64,000 nt of DNA, taken from Burkholderiaceae bacterium (GTDB lineage: Bacteria > Pseudomonadota > Gammaproteobacteria > Burkholderiales > Burkholderiaceae_C). The position numbers were made by a program, and so were the translations under genes. Numbering within the stretch: position 1 is the stretch's first letter; each line of letters starts with the position of its first letter. The stretch covers positions 186,001 through 250,000 of the forward strand of contig JAKLLA010000004.1 of NCBI GenBank assembly GCA_023150375.1. Reading direction: 5' to 3'. Of the stretch, positions 8,410 to 20,510 are shown in pieces. Under the pieces are notes generated by a model. That model saw nothing but the letters and a program-made list of their open reading frames with translations, made no database searches and had not been told where the DNA came from.

Positions 8410-10494
8410 TCAACCGGCTGGGCCGGGTCGCGCCGGCAGGGCGGCGGCCGGCAGTGTGAAGCGGAACTGCGTGCCATGCGCCGCCCCGGGCGCATCGCTC
8501 CAGGCCAGGCTGGTGAAGTCCAGGCTGCCGCCGTGCTGCTCGATCACGGTGCGGCACATGGCCAGACCCATGCCCATGCCCTCCGGCTTGGTGGTGAAGA
8601 AGGGGGTGAAGAGCTGCCCGCCCACCTCGGCCGGAATGCCCAGGCCCCGGTCGATCACCCGCCACTCGATCCAGCGGCCGTCGAGGGCTCGCACCTGCAG
8701 GGCCAGCACGCGCTCGGCCGGGGCGATGCGCTCGTCCTCCATGGCCTGGATGCCGTTGCGCGCCAGGTTGAGCAGCACCTGCTCGACCATCGTGCGGTCG
8801 CAGCTGACGCGCGGCACCGGCTGGGCCAGGTCGATCTCGACGCGGCAGTGGATGCGCCGCGCGGCCAGGCGGATCAGCGGCAGCACGGCCTCGATCAGCG
8901 CGTCGGCGCGTACCGGCTCGCGCAGCCGGTCGCGCCGGCGCACGAACTGGTGCACGCTGCGGATCACCCGGCCGGCGCGCTCGGCCTGCTCGGCGATGCG
9001 CTCCATCGCCTGGCGCAGCATCTGCTGGGTGGGCCGGTCGGCCGGCGGATCGGTCGCGTCGGCGGGCAGCAGGTTCAGCGAGCCGCTGGCGTAGCTGGCG
9101 ATCGCCGCCAGCGGCTGGTTCAGCTCGTGGCTGAGCAGGGTGGCCATCTCGCCCATCGTGGCCAGGCGGGCGGCGGCCTGCAGCTTCTCCTGCTGCTGGC
9201 GCGACAGCTCCTCGATGCGGCGCTGCGGTCCCAGGTCGAGCACCGAGCTCATCCAGCCCTGGTGGCGCCCGCGCCCGTCCACCAGCGGCGCCTCGAAGAT
9301 CAGCACCGGGAAGCGTTCGCCGCCGCGGCGCATGAACACCGTCTCGTGGCCCTCGCGCGGCGGGCTGGCGCCGGCCATGCGCTCGGCCTGGCGGCGGCCA
9401 TACTCGCCGGCCATTTCGGGGGGCCAGTAGGGCGGGGTGTCGGCCGCGCGCAGTTCCTCGGCGCTGAAGCCCACCATGCGGCAGAAGGCGGCGTTCACAT
9501 GGGTGATGCGGCCGTCCAGGTCGCGCGCGCGCAGCCCGGTCACCAGCGAGTCCTCCATCGCCTTGCGCACCGCCAGGGCCTCGGCCAGGCGCTGCTCGGC
9601 GGCCGAGCGGCGGCGCACGTCGTAGCCCAGCAGGGTCACCACGCCGGCCAGCGCCACGCCCAGGGCGATGACCAGTGCGGCCGACAGGTTGGGGATCCAG
9701 CGGGCCTGCCGGGCGGTGCTCTCCAGCCGCAGCGGCAGCAGCAGGCCGGCCAGATCCACCAGCCGCTCGGCGCGGTACACGCCGGCGCCGCGCCGCGCGC
9801 CGGCGCGCGCCAGGCGGGTGCCGTCGGCCTCCACCAGCAGCACCTCGTACTCGCGCAGCGTGGCCGGCGGCAGGGCCTGCTCGAGCAGGTCGCGCAGGGC
9901 GATGGTGCCGATCATCGCGCCGTCGTGGCGGCCCTCCAGGCGGCTGGGCAGGCAGAGGTCGACCACCTCCTGCCCCAGCCCGCCGGTGGTCGGCACGAAG
10001 TAGCTGCGCGAGAACGCCGGCGCGGAGTAGCGCAGCGCGGTGGCGCAGGCGGTCTGGGCGTCCAGGCTCATCTGCTGGCGCGGAATGGTGCCGAACTGGC
10101 CCGGGTGGGAGGGCGAGGTCACCGCGCCGCGCAGCCGGAAGTCGGCGTCGCGCACCTCGATGCGCATCAGCTCGCGGTACTGCTGCAGCAGTGGCGTGGC
10201 GGCCTGGCTCCAGCCCGGGCTGCCGGGGGCCGCCCAGAGCAGCTGCTGCAGGGCCTGCATCTGCTCGGTCAGGCGCTGGCGCACGTCGGCCGCGGCCACG
10301 GCGGCAGCGTCCTCGGTGGATTCCTGCACCCGCACATGCTCGAGCTGCCAGGTCAGCCAGAGCAGGGCGACCTGCACGGCCACCAGCAGCGCGACCAGGG
10401 CCGACCACAGCAGCAGCCGTCGCCCTCGTCGCGGCGACGTCGGCGGCGCACCCGACAGCGGCGGTGTCGGCGGAGGGGGGGCAGGCGGGGCCAT
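8410..10494 (-). CDS. PAS-containing membrane sensor histidine kinase (FixL/DctB-like)
   Basis: N-terminal TM, PAS (HVNAAFCRMVGFSAEELR), H-box LLSHELNQPLAAIASYASG, HATPase motifs. Confidence 0.9.
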   Translation of the reverse strand: MAPPAPPPPTPPLSGAPPTSPRRGRRLLLWSALVALLVAVQVALLWLTWQLEHVRVQESTEDAAAVAAADVRQRLTEQMQALQQLLWAAPGSPGWSQAATPLLQQYRELMRIEVRDADFRLRGAVTSPSHPGQFGTIPRQQMSLDAQTACATALRYSAPAFSRSYFVPTTGGLGQEVVDLCLPSRLEGRHDGAMIGTIALRDLLEQALPPATLREYEVLLVEADGTRLARAGARRGAGVYRAERLVDLAGLLLPLRLESTARQARWIPNLSAALVIALGVALAGVVTLLGYDVRRRSAAEQRLAEALAVRKAMEDSLVTGLRARDLDGRITHVNAAFCRMVGFSAEELRAADTPPYWPPEMAGEYGRRQAERMAGASPPREGHETVFMRRGGERFPVLIFEAPLVDGRGRHQGWMSSVLDLGPQRRIEELSRQQQEKLQAAARLATMGEMATLLSHELNQPLAAIASYASGSLNLLPADATDPPADRPTQQMLRQAMERIAEQAERAGRVIRSVHQFVRRRDRLREPVRADALIEAVLPLIRLAARRIHCRVEIDLAQPVPRVSCDRTMVEQVLLNLARNGIQAMEDERIAPAERVLALQVRALDGRWIEWRVIDRGLGIPAEVGGQLFTPFFTTKPEGMGMGLAMCRTVIEQHGGSLDFTSLAWSDAPGAAHGTQFRFTLPAAALPARPGPAG

Positions 10495-10679
10495 GGGCGC
10501 AGTATCGGCCGCGCCGTGCCGGCGCTCCCGTACGCACAAACGCGCATCGCCGCGCCGGCAGGCCTCTGCCATGCTGTGGGCGCATCAGGTCATGCGGCAG
10601 TCTGCAGGAGCGTGGACGGCCGGGTGCGGGCCTGGTCCCTAGAATCCGGCTCCCCCGTCTTCCACCCCCTGCTGCCACC

Positions 10680-12974
<2,295 letters not shown>

Positions 12975-13178
12975 AGGCCGGTAGGCGCCGGTTTCGGGGC
13001 GTCGGCAGCCGGGCGGACCGCTCGGCGGCGCACAGCGGCGCGCCAGGACGGGTCACGAGGCAGTGAGTCTTTGCTCACATGCCGGTGTAACCCTGCGCGA
13101 TCGCCCGAATTTGCAGCGCAGCCTTGAGATCTGAAGGGCGATTCGCTACCATCTCGGCTTCGGCATACAGGAAAACCC

Positions 13179-13628
13179 GTGGCATCTGAGCAGCGGTCGG
13201 CCAAGGTCCATCGCGGGGTCGCCCAGGGCAGTCGCGGGCTGACCTCCTTCTGGTTCGTCTGTGTCCTCGCGCTGATCTTGTTCGGCGTCGGGGGGGCTCG
13301 CCTGGCGCAGGCCCGTCAGGCGACTGGCGAAGTGCAGGACGTCGTGGCGCTGGCCGCGCTGCCCGTGCAGGCCCAGGACACCTATCGACTCATCCTGGCT
13401 GGCGGACCCTTCCCCTACCCGAGAAAGGACGGCTCGGTGTTCGGGAACCGCGAGCGACTGCTGCCGCGTCATCCGCGTGGCTACTACTTGGAATATACCG
13501 TCCCGACACCAGGTTCCCGGAACCGGGGGGCACGGCGCATCGTCTGCGGCGGCAAGGTGCCCACTTCACCGGAAGCCTGTTACTACACACAGGATCACTA
13601 CGCGAGCTTCCGCCGCATCGTGCAGTGA
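13179..13628 (+). CDS. Secreted or membrane-anchored guanyl-specific ribonuclease (RNase Sa/barnase-like)
   Basis: GYYLEYTVPTPGSRNRGARRIVCGG...YYTQDHYASFRRIV matches the RNase Sa/barnase catalytic Glu/Arg/His pattern; N-terminal hydrophobic segment FWFVCVLALILFGVGGARLAQA. Confidence 0.88.
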   Translation: MASEQRSAKVHRGVAQGSRGLTSFWFVCVLALILFGVGGARLAQARQATGEVQDVVALAALPVQAQDTYRLILAGGPFPYPRKDGSVFGNRERLLPRHPRGYYLEYTVPTPGSRNRGARRIVCGGKVPTSPEACYYTQDHYASFRRIVQ

Positions 13629-13666
13629 GATCGAAGAGGATCGAGAGAGACCCGCTAGGGACCATC

Positions 13667-14062
13667 ATGATTTTGCAGAACGTGCGACCGAACATCGTGC
13701 AAGCCATCCGCGCCTTCCGCGTGGAGGACCTGATGTCGGCGGCCCAGGAGATGGGCTATCACTTCCTGTACGCGAACCTGTCGCAGGCACAGTCCAAGCA
13801 GGACGTGCTCGAGGCGATCGCGCAGGCCTTCCTGTTCCCGAGTCACTTCGGCAAGAACATGGATGCCCTGTACGACTGCCTGACCGACATGGTGCACAAG
13901 TCCGGGACGCAGCAGGGCTTCATCGTCGTGCTCGAGCAGCTGCCGGACAGTCCGCGCTTCGACCGGGAGCTGCGCGAGCAGCTGCTCGACGTGTTCCGTG
14001 ACGCTGCGGACTTCTGGGGGGAACGCAAGATACCCTTCAGATGCTTCTATTCTTTTCAGTAG
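13667..14062 (+). CDS. Barstar family ribonuclease inhibitor
   Basis: FLFPSHFGKNMDALYDCLTDM corresponds to the barstar YGENLDALWDCLTGW region. Confidence 0.9.
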   Translation: MILQNVRPNIVQAIRAFRVEDLMSAAQEMGYHFLYANLSQAQSKQDVLEAIAQAFLFPSHFGKNMDALYDCLTDMVHKSGTQQGFIVVLEQLPDSPRFDRELREQLLDVFRDAADFWGERKIPFRCFYSFQ

Positions 14063-14282
14063 CCCGCTCCCAGGAACTTGGGCATGGAGAGCGGGCGGAT
14101 GGAGCCCACATCGAGCCGGCGCCGGTCAAGCCGCCGCCGAAGCCGAGCAAGAACGCCGCGCCGAGCTTTGCGCCGCACATGCCGGTGATGAGCAGCGCCT
14201 TCGACACCGCGGCGCTGGCCGCCGCAGCCTGACGGTCGAGCGGCGTTCACCGGCGGGCGCGGATCCCGCGCCTTGCACTTCG

Positions 14283-14307
14283 AAGCCCGCCGCGTGCGGG
14301 CTTTGCT
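14283..14307. terminator. Rho-independent terminator candidate between barstar and ksgA
   Basis: AAGCCCGC-CGCGT-GCGGGCTT perfect stem followed by TGCTT; convergent gene ends. Confidence 0.6.
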
Positions 14308-14366
14308 TCGTCTGCAGGTCCGCGACGGTGGCCGGGTGGGGCGGCTGCGGCATTCCGGCCGGGCCG

Positions 14367-15134
14367 TCAGCCCGCGCTCAGCTGCTGGGCCAGCGCGACG
14401 TACTCGGCCACCGGCACCTCCTCGGCGCGGCGCTGCAGGTCGAAGTCCTGCGCCTGGCCGCGTGCCTCCAGCCAGCGACCGAGGCTGTGGCGCAGCAGCT
14501 TGCGCCGCTGCGAGAAGGCGCTGGCCACCAGCTCGCTCAGCAGCCCCGCGTCGAGCCGGGGCGGCTGCGCCAGCGGGGTCATGCGCACGATGGCCGAATC
14601 CACCTGCGGCGGCGGCTCGAAGGCCTCGGGCGGCACGTCCAGCAGGTCCTCGACGTCGTAGCGCCACTGCAGCATCACCGACAGCCGGCCGTAGTCCCGG
14701 CTGCCGGGCGCGGCCGCGATGCGGCGCACCACCTCCTTCTGCAGCATGAAGTGCTGGTCCTCCACCGCATCGACATGTCCGAGCAGGTGGAACAGGATCG
14801 GGCTGGAGATGTTGTAGGGCAGGTTGCCGATCACGCGCAGCCGCGCGCCCTTCTCGGCGGCCAGGCGGGTGAAGTCCACCGTCAGCACGTCGGCCTCGAT
14901 CACCTCCAGCTCGGCGCGCCGGCGCAGCCGGGCGGCCAGGTCGCGATCGAGCTCGATGACGGTGAGCCGGCCGCAGCGGGCCACCACCGGGTCGGTCATC
15001 GCTCCCAGACCGGGGCCGATCTCCACCAGCGGCTGGCCCGGCCGGGGGTCGATGCAGCGCACGATGTCGTCGATGACGGCGCTGTCGGTGAGGAAGTGCT
15101 GGCCGAAGCGCTTGCGCGGCTGGTGTGTTTTCAA
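14367..15134 (-). CDS. rsmA: 16S rRNA dimethyladenosine transferase, probable TTG start
   Basis: [24 protein letters not shown]...[13 protein letters not shown]...[15 protein letters not shown]. Confidence 0.95.
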   Translation of the reverse strand: MKTHQPRKRFGQHFLTDSAVIDDIVRCIDPRPGQPLVEIGPGLGAMTDPVVARCGRLTVIELDRDLAARLRRRAELEVIEADVLTVDFTRLAAEKGARLRVIGNLPYNISSPILFHLLGHVDAVEDQHFMLQKEVVRRIAAAPGSRDYGRLSVMLQWRYDVEDLLDVPPEAFEPPPQVDSAIVRMTPLAQPPRLDAGLLSELVASAFSQRRKLLRHSLGRWLEARGQAQDFDLQRRAEEVPVAEYVALAQQLSAG

Positions 15135-15166
15135 GGGCAGGGGATCCGGGGTCCGGGATGCGGGGT

Positions 15167-16540
15167 TCAGGGGCCGGGCGGGTCGCGCAGCTCGACGTAG
15201 GCACGTGCGCGGACCTCGCGGGCCCACTCCTGGTAGGCCTCCTCGTACTTGGCCTCGCGCAGGGCGTTGCGGGCGGCCTCGCGCTGTTCGCGTATGCCGA
15301 GATCGACGTTGCGCCGCTCCAGCAGCTGGATCAGGTGCACACCGAAGCGCGACACCAGCGGCTCGGAGATCGCTCCGGCCGGCAGCGCCAGCAGCGCCTG
15401 CTCGAACTCGGGCACGAACTGACCCGGTCCGGCCCAGCCCAGTTCGCCGCCGTTGGACGCGCTGCCGTCCTCGGAGTGCTGGCGGGCCAGGTCTTCGAAG
15501 CGGGCCCGGCGCGCCTCGATCTGCCGCTTGAAGTCGGCCAGCCGGGCGATCGCCGCATCCTGGGTGAGGCGCGGGCCGGGACGCAGCAGGATGTGGCGGG
15601 CGCGGTGCTGCACCACCGAGAGGTTGGCCTCCTTGCGCTGCAGCAGCTTGAGCACGTGGAAGCCAGCGCCCGATCGCAGCACCTGCGGCGCCACCTCGCC
15701 AGGACGCAGCGGCGTCACCGCCTCGACGAAAAGATCGGGCAGGCGGTCGGAGCGGCGCAGGCCGAGGGCACCGCCGTTCTCCTTCGAACCGTCCGAGACC
15801 TCGCGCACCAGCGTGGCGAAGTCTTCGCCGGCCTTGAGTCGCTGCAGCACCTGCACCGCGCGCAGCCGGCGCTCGGCCGTCTCGGCCGCGCCGGCGTTCT
15901 CCGGCAGCGCCACCAGCACCTGCGCGATGTCGAACTCGGTGGACAGGCCGGCCTTGGCGCGTTGCGCGGCCAGCCAGTTCTCGATGTCGCTGTCGGTGAT
16001 GCGGATGCGCGCCTGCACGTCGCGTTCGCGCACCCGGTCGAGCAGCATCTGGTCGCGCAGGTTGTCGCGGAAACGCAGGTAGTCGTAGCCCTCGGCGCGC
16101 AGGCGCTCGCGCAGTTGCGGCACGCTGAGCTGGTTCTGTGCCGCCACCGCAGCGACGGCGCGGTCCAGCTCGACGTCCTCGATGCGTGACACCGTCTCGC
16201 GGGCGTGGCTGAGCTGGGCGCGGTCGTCGATCAGCAGGTCCAGCGTTTCCTGCAGCAGCCGCTCGCGCGGCGGCGGGGTGACCCCGGCGCGCTGCATCTC
16301 GCGCTCCACCTGTGCGGCGCGTTGCAGTACCTCGCCGTTGGTCACCAGTTCCCGGTTCACCACCGCGACGATGTGGTCGCCCGCGCGTCGCGGGCTGTTC
16401 GCGGCTGCACCGGCCTGCGCCTGCGCCAGGCTGGGCCAGGGGGCCAGCACGCCCAGCAGCAGGGCACAGCAGCTCGCCCGGAGGGCAAGGCGCCGGCGAG
16501 GGCGCAGCGGGCGGGGCAGGGCAGTGGGCAGGTCGGTCAT
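15167..16540 (-). CDS. surA: Periplasmic peptidyl-prolyl isomerase SurA
   Basis: [20 protein letters not shown]; two parvulin repeats; ksgA-surA-lptD order. Confidence 0.95.
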   Translation of the reverse strand: MTDLPTALPRPLRPRRRLALRASCCALLLGVLAPWPSLAQAQAGAAANSPRRAGDHIVAVVNRELVTNGEVLQRAAQVEREMQRAGVTPPPRERLLQETLDLLIDDRAQLSHARETVSRIEDVELDRAVAAVAAQNQLSVPQLRERLRAEGYDYLRFRDNLRDQMLLDRVRERDVQARIRITDSDIENWLAAQRAKAGLSTEFDIAQVLVALPENAGAAETAERRLRAVQVLQRLKAGEDFATLVREVSDGSKENGGALGLRRSDRLPDLFVEAVTPLRPGEVAPQVLRSGAGFHVLKLLQRKEANLSVVQHRARHILLRPGPRLTQDAAIARLADFKRQIEARRARFEDLARQHSEDGSASNGGELGWAGPGQFVPEFEQALLALPAGAISEPLVSRFGVHLIQLLERRNVDLGIREQREAARNALREAKYEEAYQEWAREVRARAYVELRDPPGP

Positions 16541-16589
16541 GAAGGGCAGGCGCAGGAACGGCGGCGGAAGCGGCGAAAGGCCAGGCAGG

Positions 16590-19028
16590 TCAGCGGCCGG
16601 CAGAACCTGCGGCCTCGGACCCGTCGCGCTCGCGCAGCAGACGGTAACCGGGAATATTGTCCTTCAACACCGACAGCGGGTTGCTGCCCAGGGCCAGGCG
16701 CGACAGGCCGACCAGTTCGAGCTGCAGCATCAGCCGGCTGGTGGCCGCGTCGGCGCCGGTGGAGCGGCGCTCGGCCACGATGCGGCCGATCCAGCACCCG
16801 GCGTCGTACTCGAAGCCGGCCAGCGCGCCGCTGATGCGCCGATCGCGCTTGCTGTACTCGATGCGCCCGACGGTGTAGAGCCGGCCCGCGCAGGTCTGGC
16901 GGGACAGGTCGGGCCGGCTGCCCGCGGCCGGTGCGCTCGCCCAGGGCGCGTCCGGGCCGCTCAGCGGCCACTGCCAGCCCAGCGCGTACTGCTCGCTCGC
17001 GTTGCGCTGGAAGGTGTAGCTGGCGTGCAGGGTGCGCCAGGGGCCGGGCGAATAGCCCACCTGGGCGGTGGAGCGCGAGGTGCGGTCGATCTCCGGGTTG
17101 TACTGGATCGTGCCGGCCAGCGACCAGCGCCGGATCGCGTTGGTCGAGCCCAGCAGCAGCAGGTCCGACAGGCGCCGCGTGAGCGGCTGGCCGTCGGCGG
17201 TGATGCGCTGATCGCGCAGCAGGTAGCGTTGTGCCACGCCGAGGCGGGCCAGTTCGACCCCGGAGGCCGCCTCGATGAACCGGGTGGTCACGCCGGCCGT
17301 GACGGAGCGCGCATCGGCCACCCGGTCGATGCCGGAGAAGGCGCTTTCGTGGAACACCGTGATGGCGTTGAAGTCGAGCGCCGCGCTGTCGAAGTTGGGC
17401 AGCGCGGCCTGGTCGCGCCAGGGGGTTTCGACGAACAGCAGGCGCGGTTCGAGCGTCTGTGTCAGCGCCTGTCCGAACAGCGTCACCGGCCGGTCGAAGG
17501 TCCAGCTGCTGTCCAGGCTCAGCGTCGGGATGAAGCGCGCCGCGCTGCGCCGGCCGTCGCTCATCGGCCGGTCGAGGTCGTAGGCGGCGGCGTTGAAGCG
17601 CAGCCGCGGCGTGAGCTGCCAGCCGCCTTCGCCCAGCGGCCAGGCCAGTGTGCCCAGCAGGTGGGCGCGCTGACCGTTCACGAAGCCCGGGTCGGGATGC
17701 TGGAAGCGGTTGTATTCGGCCTGCAGGGACCAGTCCAGCGCGCCGCCCAGACCGCTCCAGCGCAGACCCAGCTGGGGCAGGCGGCGGTAGGGTGCATCGA
17801 AGTGGTCGCCGCGGTCGCGGCTTTGCAGCACCTGCCAGGACTGCAGGCCGGCATAGGCCCACTGCTCGATGTCCCCGCCCGGGCCCAGCCGCAGCACGCG
17901 GCGCTGCTGCAGCAGACCCTGCGAACCCAGCAGGCGCGGCGTCAGGTTGGTGGCGCCACGCAGGTCGTCGTTCCAGTAGTCGTCGTCGGACACGCGCAGC
18001 AGGTGGCCCTGGTAGTCGATCGTGTCCGTCGCGTCGCCCCGGTGGTCCCAGCGCAGCGCCCAGCGGGCGCGCCGGGCCAGCTGGTCGGCCGGCAGCCAGG
18101 CCAGGCGGGTCTCGCCGCCGAAGCGCGGCTGCAGGTAGCGGAACTCGCTGTCCAGTCCGGCGCCGCGCTTGAGCGACAGGGTCGGGGTGAGCGTGGCATC
18201 GTACTGCGGCGCGATGTTCCAGTAGTAGGGCACCGCCAGCACCAGGCCGCTGGTGGTCGACAGGTCGACGCTGGGCGGCAGCCAGCCCGACTTGCGCGCG
18301 TCGGTGACCGGAAAGCTCAGCACCGGCAGCGCCAGGATCGGCACCTCCTGGAAGCGCAGCACCGCACCCTCGGCGATGCCCTCGTTGGCGGCGAAATCCA
18401 GCCGCAGCCGGTCGGCCGTCAGCACCCAGGGAGGGGTCTCGTCGTCGCCGACCTTGCAGCTGCTGTAGCTCAGGCCCAGCACGCGGGCCCGGTCGGGGCC
18501 GTCGAAGTCGATGCGCTCGGCCCGCCCGCCCGCATCGGTGAGGGCAAAGTGGTAGCGCGGGCGCAGCACATGGCCGGTCAGGCGCCGCGTGTCGATGTCC
18601 AGCTCGCTGCCGGCGAAGCGGTCCTCGCCGCGCAGCAGCTGCACGTCGCCCTGCGCGCGCAGGCGCTCGTCCTCCAGGCCGTAGGTCAGCGTCTGGGCCT
18701 GCATCGCCAGGTTGCCACGCTGCACCCGGACCTGCCCGCTGGCGCGCAGGGTCGTGCCGATGCGGCCTTCGACCCGGTCGGCCTCGAAGGTCAGGCGCAG
18801 CAGGTCGTCGGCACTGCGGGGCTCCAGCTGCAGGCCGGCGGCCGGCGGCTGCCAGCCGGCGGGGCGGCAGCTGGCTGCGGCGGTCACCTTCGGGTCTGCC
18901 GGTGGACCTGCCGACTGGACAGCACCTGCGGTCGGGCCCCAGGACTGCGGCAGCACCGCCTGGGCCGCCGCCGGCGGGCCGAAACCCAGCGCGATGGCCG
19001 CGGCCAGCGGGCGCAGCCGGACCCACAT
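16590..19028 (-). CDS. lptD: LPS-assembly protein LptD
   Basis: OstA/LptD features (LTFEADRVEGRIGTTLRASGQVRVQRGNLAMQAQTLTYGLEDERLRAQGDV); genomic context. Confidence 0.93.
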   Translation of the reverse strand: MWVRLRPLAAAIALGFGPPAAAQAVLPQSWGPTAGAVQSAGPPADPKVTAAASCRPAGWQPPAAGLQLEPRSADDLLRLTFEADRVEGRIGTTLRASGQVRVQRGNLAMQAQTLTYGLEDERLRAQGDVQLLRGEDRFAGSELDIDTRRLTGHVLRPRYHFALTDAGGRAERIDFDGPDRARVLGLSYSSCKVGDDETPPWVLTADRLRLDFAANEGIAEGAVLRFQEVPILALPVLSFPVTDARKSGWLPPSVDLSTTSGLVLAVPYYWNIAPQYDATLTPTLSLKRGAGLDSEFRYLQPRFGGETRLAWLPADQLARRARWALRWDHRGDATDTIDYQGHLLRVSDDDYWNDDLRGATNLTPRLLGSQGLLQQRRVLRLGPGGDIEQWAYAGLQSWQVLQSRDRGDHFDAPYRRLPQLGLRWSGLGGALDWSLQAEYNRFQHPDPGFVNGQRAHLLGTLAWPLGEGGWQLTPRLRFNAAAYDLDRPMSDGRRSAARFIPTLSLDSSWTFDRPVTLFGQALTQTLEPRLLFVETPWRDQAALPNFDSAALDFNAITVFHESAFSGIDRVADARSVTAGVTTRFIEAASGVELARLGVAQRYLLRDQRITADGQPLTRRLSDLLLLGSTNAIRRWSLAGTIQYNPEIDRTSRSTAQVGYSPGPWRTLHASYTFQRNASEQYALGWQWPLSGPDAPWASAPAAGSRPDLSRQTCAGRLYTVGRIEYSKRDRRISGALAGFEYDAGCWIGRIVAERRSTGADAATSRLMLQLELVGLSRLALGSNPLSVLKDNIPGYRLLRERDGSEAAGSAGR

Positions 19029-19291
19029 GCCGACGGCTCCGGCCGCAGCCCAGGGGGCAACGCCGCGACGGCGGTCGACGCTTGCGAGGAGGATCGGGGC
19101 AGCAGCAGGCAAGGCAGCAGGGACGAACGGGCGTACGGGCAGGAAGCGGCGGCCGGCCAGGCGGTGCCGGACCCTCGCCCGCACCCCGCGGCCCGACCGG
19201 GGGCCGGTGGCTCGCTCGCTAGAATCGATCGATTATTTCATGCGGGGCCCCGTCGGCCGGCCGGGCCGGCGTGCCACGCCGCCTTCCCTCC

Positions 19292-20407
19292 ATGTCGAAC
19301 ACCTCCCCGAGCACTGCCGCCGGCAGCCCTGCCGCTGCTCCCGCCGTCACCTGGGCCGACCCGGCCCGCCAGACCGCCTTCGAGGCCTGGCTGCAGGGCC
19401 TGGCCGGGCCCGAAGGGCTCGACCCGGCCACGCTGCGCCCGGCCAGTGCGGACGCGAGCTTTCGCCGCTACTTCCGCCTCGACAGCCCGGGTGCGGACGC
19501 CCCCACCCGCATCGTGATGGATGCGCCGCCCGCGCAGGAGGATTGCCGCCCCTTCGTGCAGGTCGCCAGCCTGCTCGGGCGCGGCGGCCTGAACGCCCCG
19601 CAGGTGCGGGCCTGGGACGAGGCGCAGGGCTTCATGCTGCTCGGCGACCTGGGCGATCGCACCTACCTGGCCGAACTGCAGTCGCTGGACCTGGCCAGCC
19701 CCGACGGCCTGCGCCGCGCCGACGGGCTGTACCGCGACGCCATCGACGCGCTGGTCCGACTGCAGGGCCTCGACGCGCAGGGCGGTCTGCCCGCCTACGA
19801 CCGCGAGCGGATGCAGCGCGAGATGGCGCTGTTTCCCGACTGGTACATCGCCCGGCACCACCGCGTCGAGCTCGACGAGCGCGAGCGCAGCGGCCTCGAG
19901 CGCTGCCTGGAGCGCATCCTGGACGTCTGCACCGCCCAGCCGGTGGCGCTGGTGCACCGCGATTTCCACAGCCGCAACCTGATGCTGCCCACCGCCGGGG
20001 CGCAGGGCCCGGGCATCCTGGACTTCCAGGATGCGGTGATCGGCCCGGTCACCTACGACCTGGTGTCGCTGCTGCGCGACGCCTACATCGAGTGGGACGA
20101 GTCCATCCAGATCGACTGGGCCGCGCGCTACTGGGAGCGCGCGCGCAAGGCCGGTGTGCCGGTTCAGCCGGATTTCGGCAGCTTCTGGCGCGACTTCGAG
20201 TGGATGGGCCTGCAGCGCCACCTGAAGGTGCTGGGCATCTTCGCGCGCCTGTACCACCGCGACGGCAAGGACGGCTACCTGGCCGACCTGCCGCGCGTGT
20301 GGCGCTACGCCCACCATGTGGCGATGCGCTACTCGGTGCTCACGCCGCTGGCGCGCCTGCTGGAGAAGCTCGAGAACGTGCAGGCCCGCGACGGCTTCAC
20401 CTTCTGA
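19292..20407 (+). CDS. amgK: Aminoglycoside-phosphotransferase-family sugar kinase, AmgK-like
   Basis: ADASFRRYFRLD, LVHRDFHSRNLML, GILDFQDAVIGPVTYDLVSLLRDAYIEW; divergent from lptD. Confidence 0.82.
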   Translation: MSNTSPSTAAGSPAAAPAVTWADPARQTAFEAWLQGLAGPEGLDPATLRPASADASFRRYFRLDSPGADAPTRIVMDAPPAQEDCRPFVQVASLLGRGGLNAPQVRAWDEAQGFMLLGDLGDRTYLAELQSLDLASPDGLRRADGLYRDAIDALVRLQGLDAQGGLPAYDRERMQREMALFPDWYIARHHRVELDERERSGLERCLERILDVCTAQPVALVHRDFHSRNLMLPTAGAQGPGILDFQDAVIGPVTYDLVSLLRDAYIEWDESIQIDWAARYWERARKAGVPVQPDFGSFWRDFEWMGLQRHLKVLGIFARLYHRDGKDGYLADLPRVWRYAHHVAMRYSVLTPLARLLEKLENVQARDGFTF

Positions 20408-20510
20408 TGTCACCCCGCTCCCACGCGCACTGCGTTTGCGGCCTCCCGAGGGGGCGGTCGGTCCCTTCGGAACGGCCGTGCGGGACCGGCGTGCGCTTCG
20501 ACCTGCGCGC

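Noticed and set aside
14063-14236. Short plus-strand ORF rich in PAPVKPPPKPSK after barstar
   Set aside because: No start/RBS support and no recognisable family; may be remnant coding DNA but not supportable.
16182-19517. 1111-aa plus-strand ORF antisense to surA/lptD
   Set aside because: Shadow ORF; SurA and LptD motifs on the minus strand explain the region.
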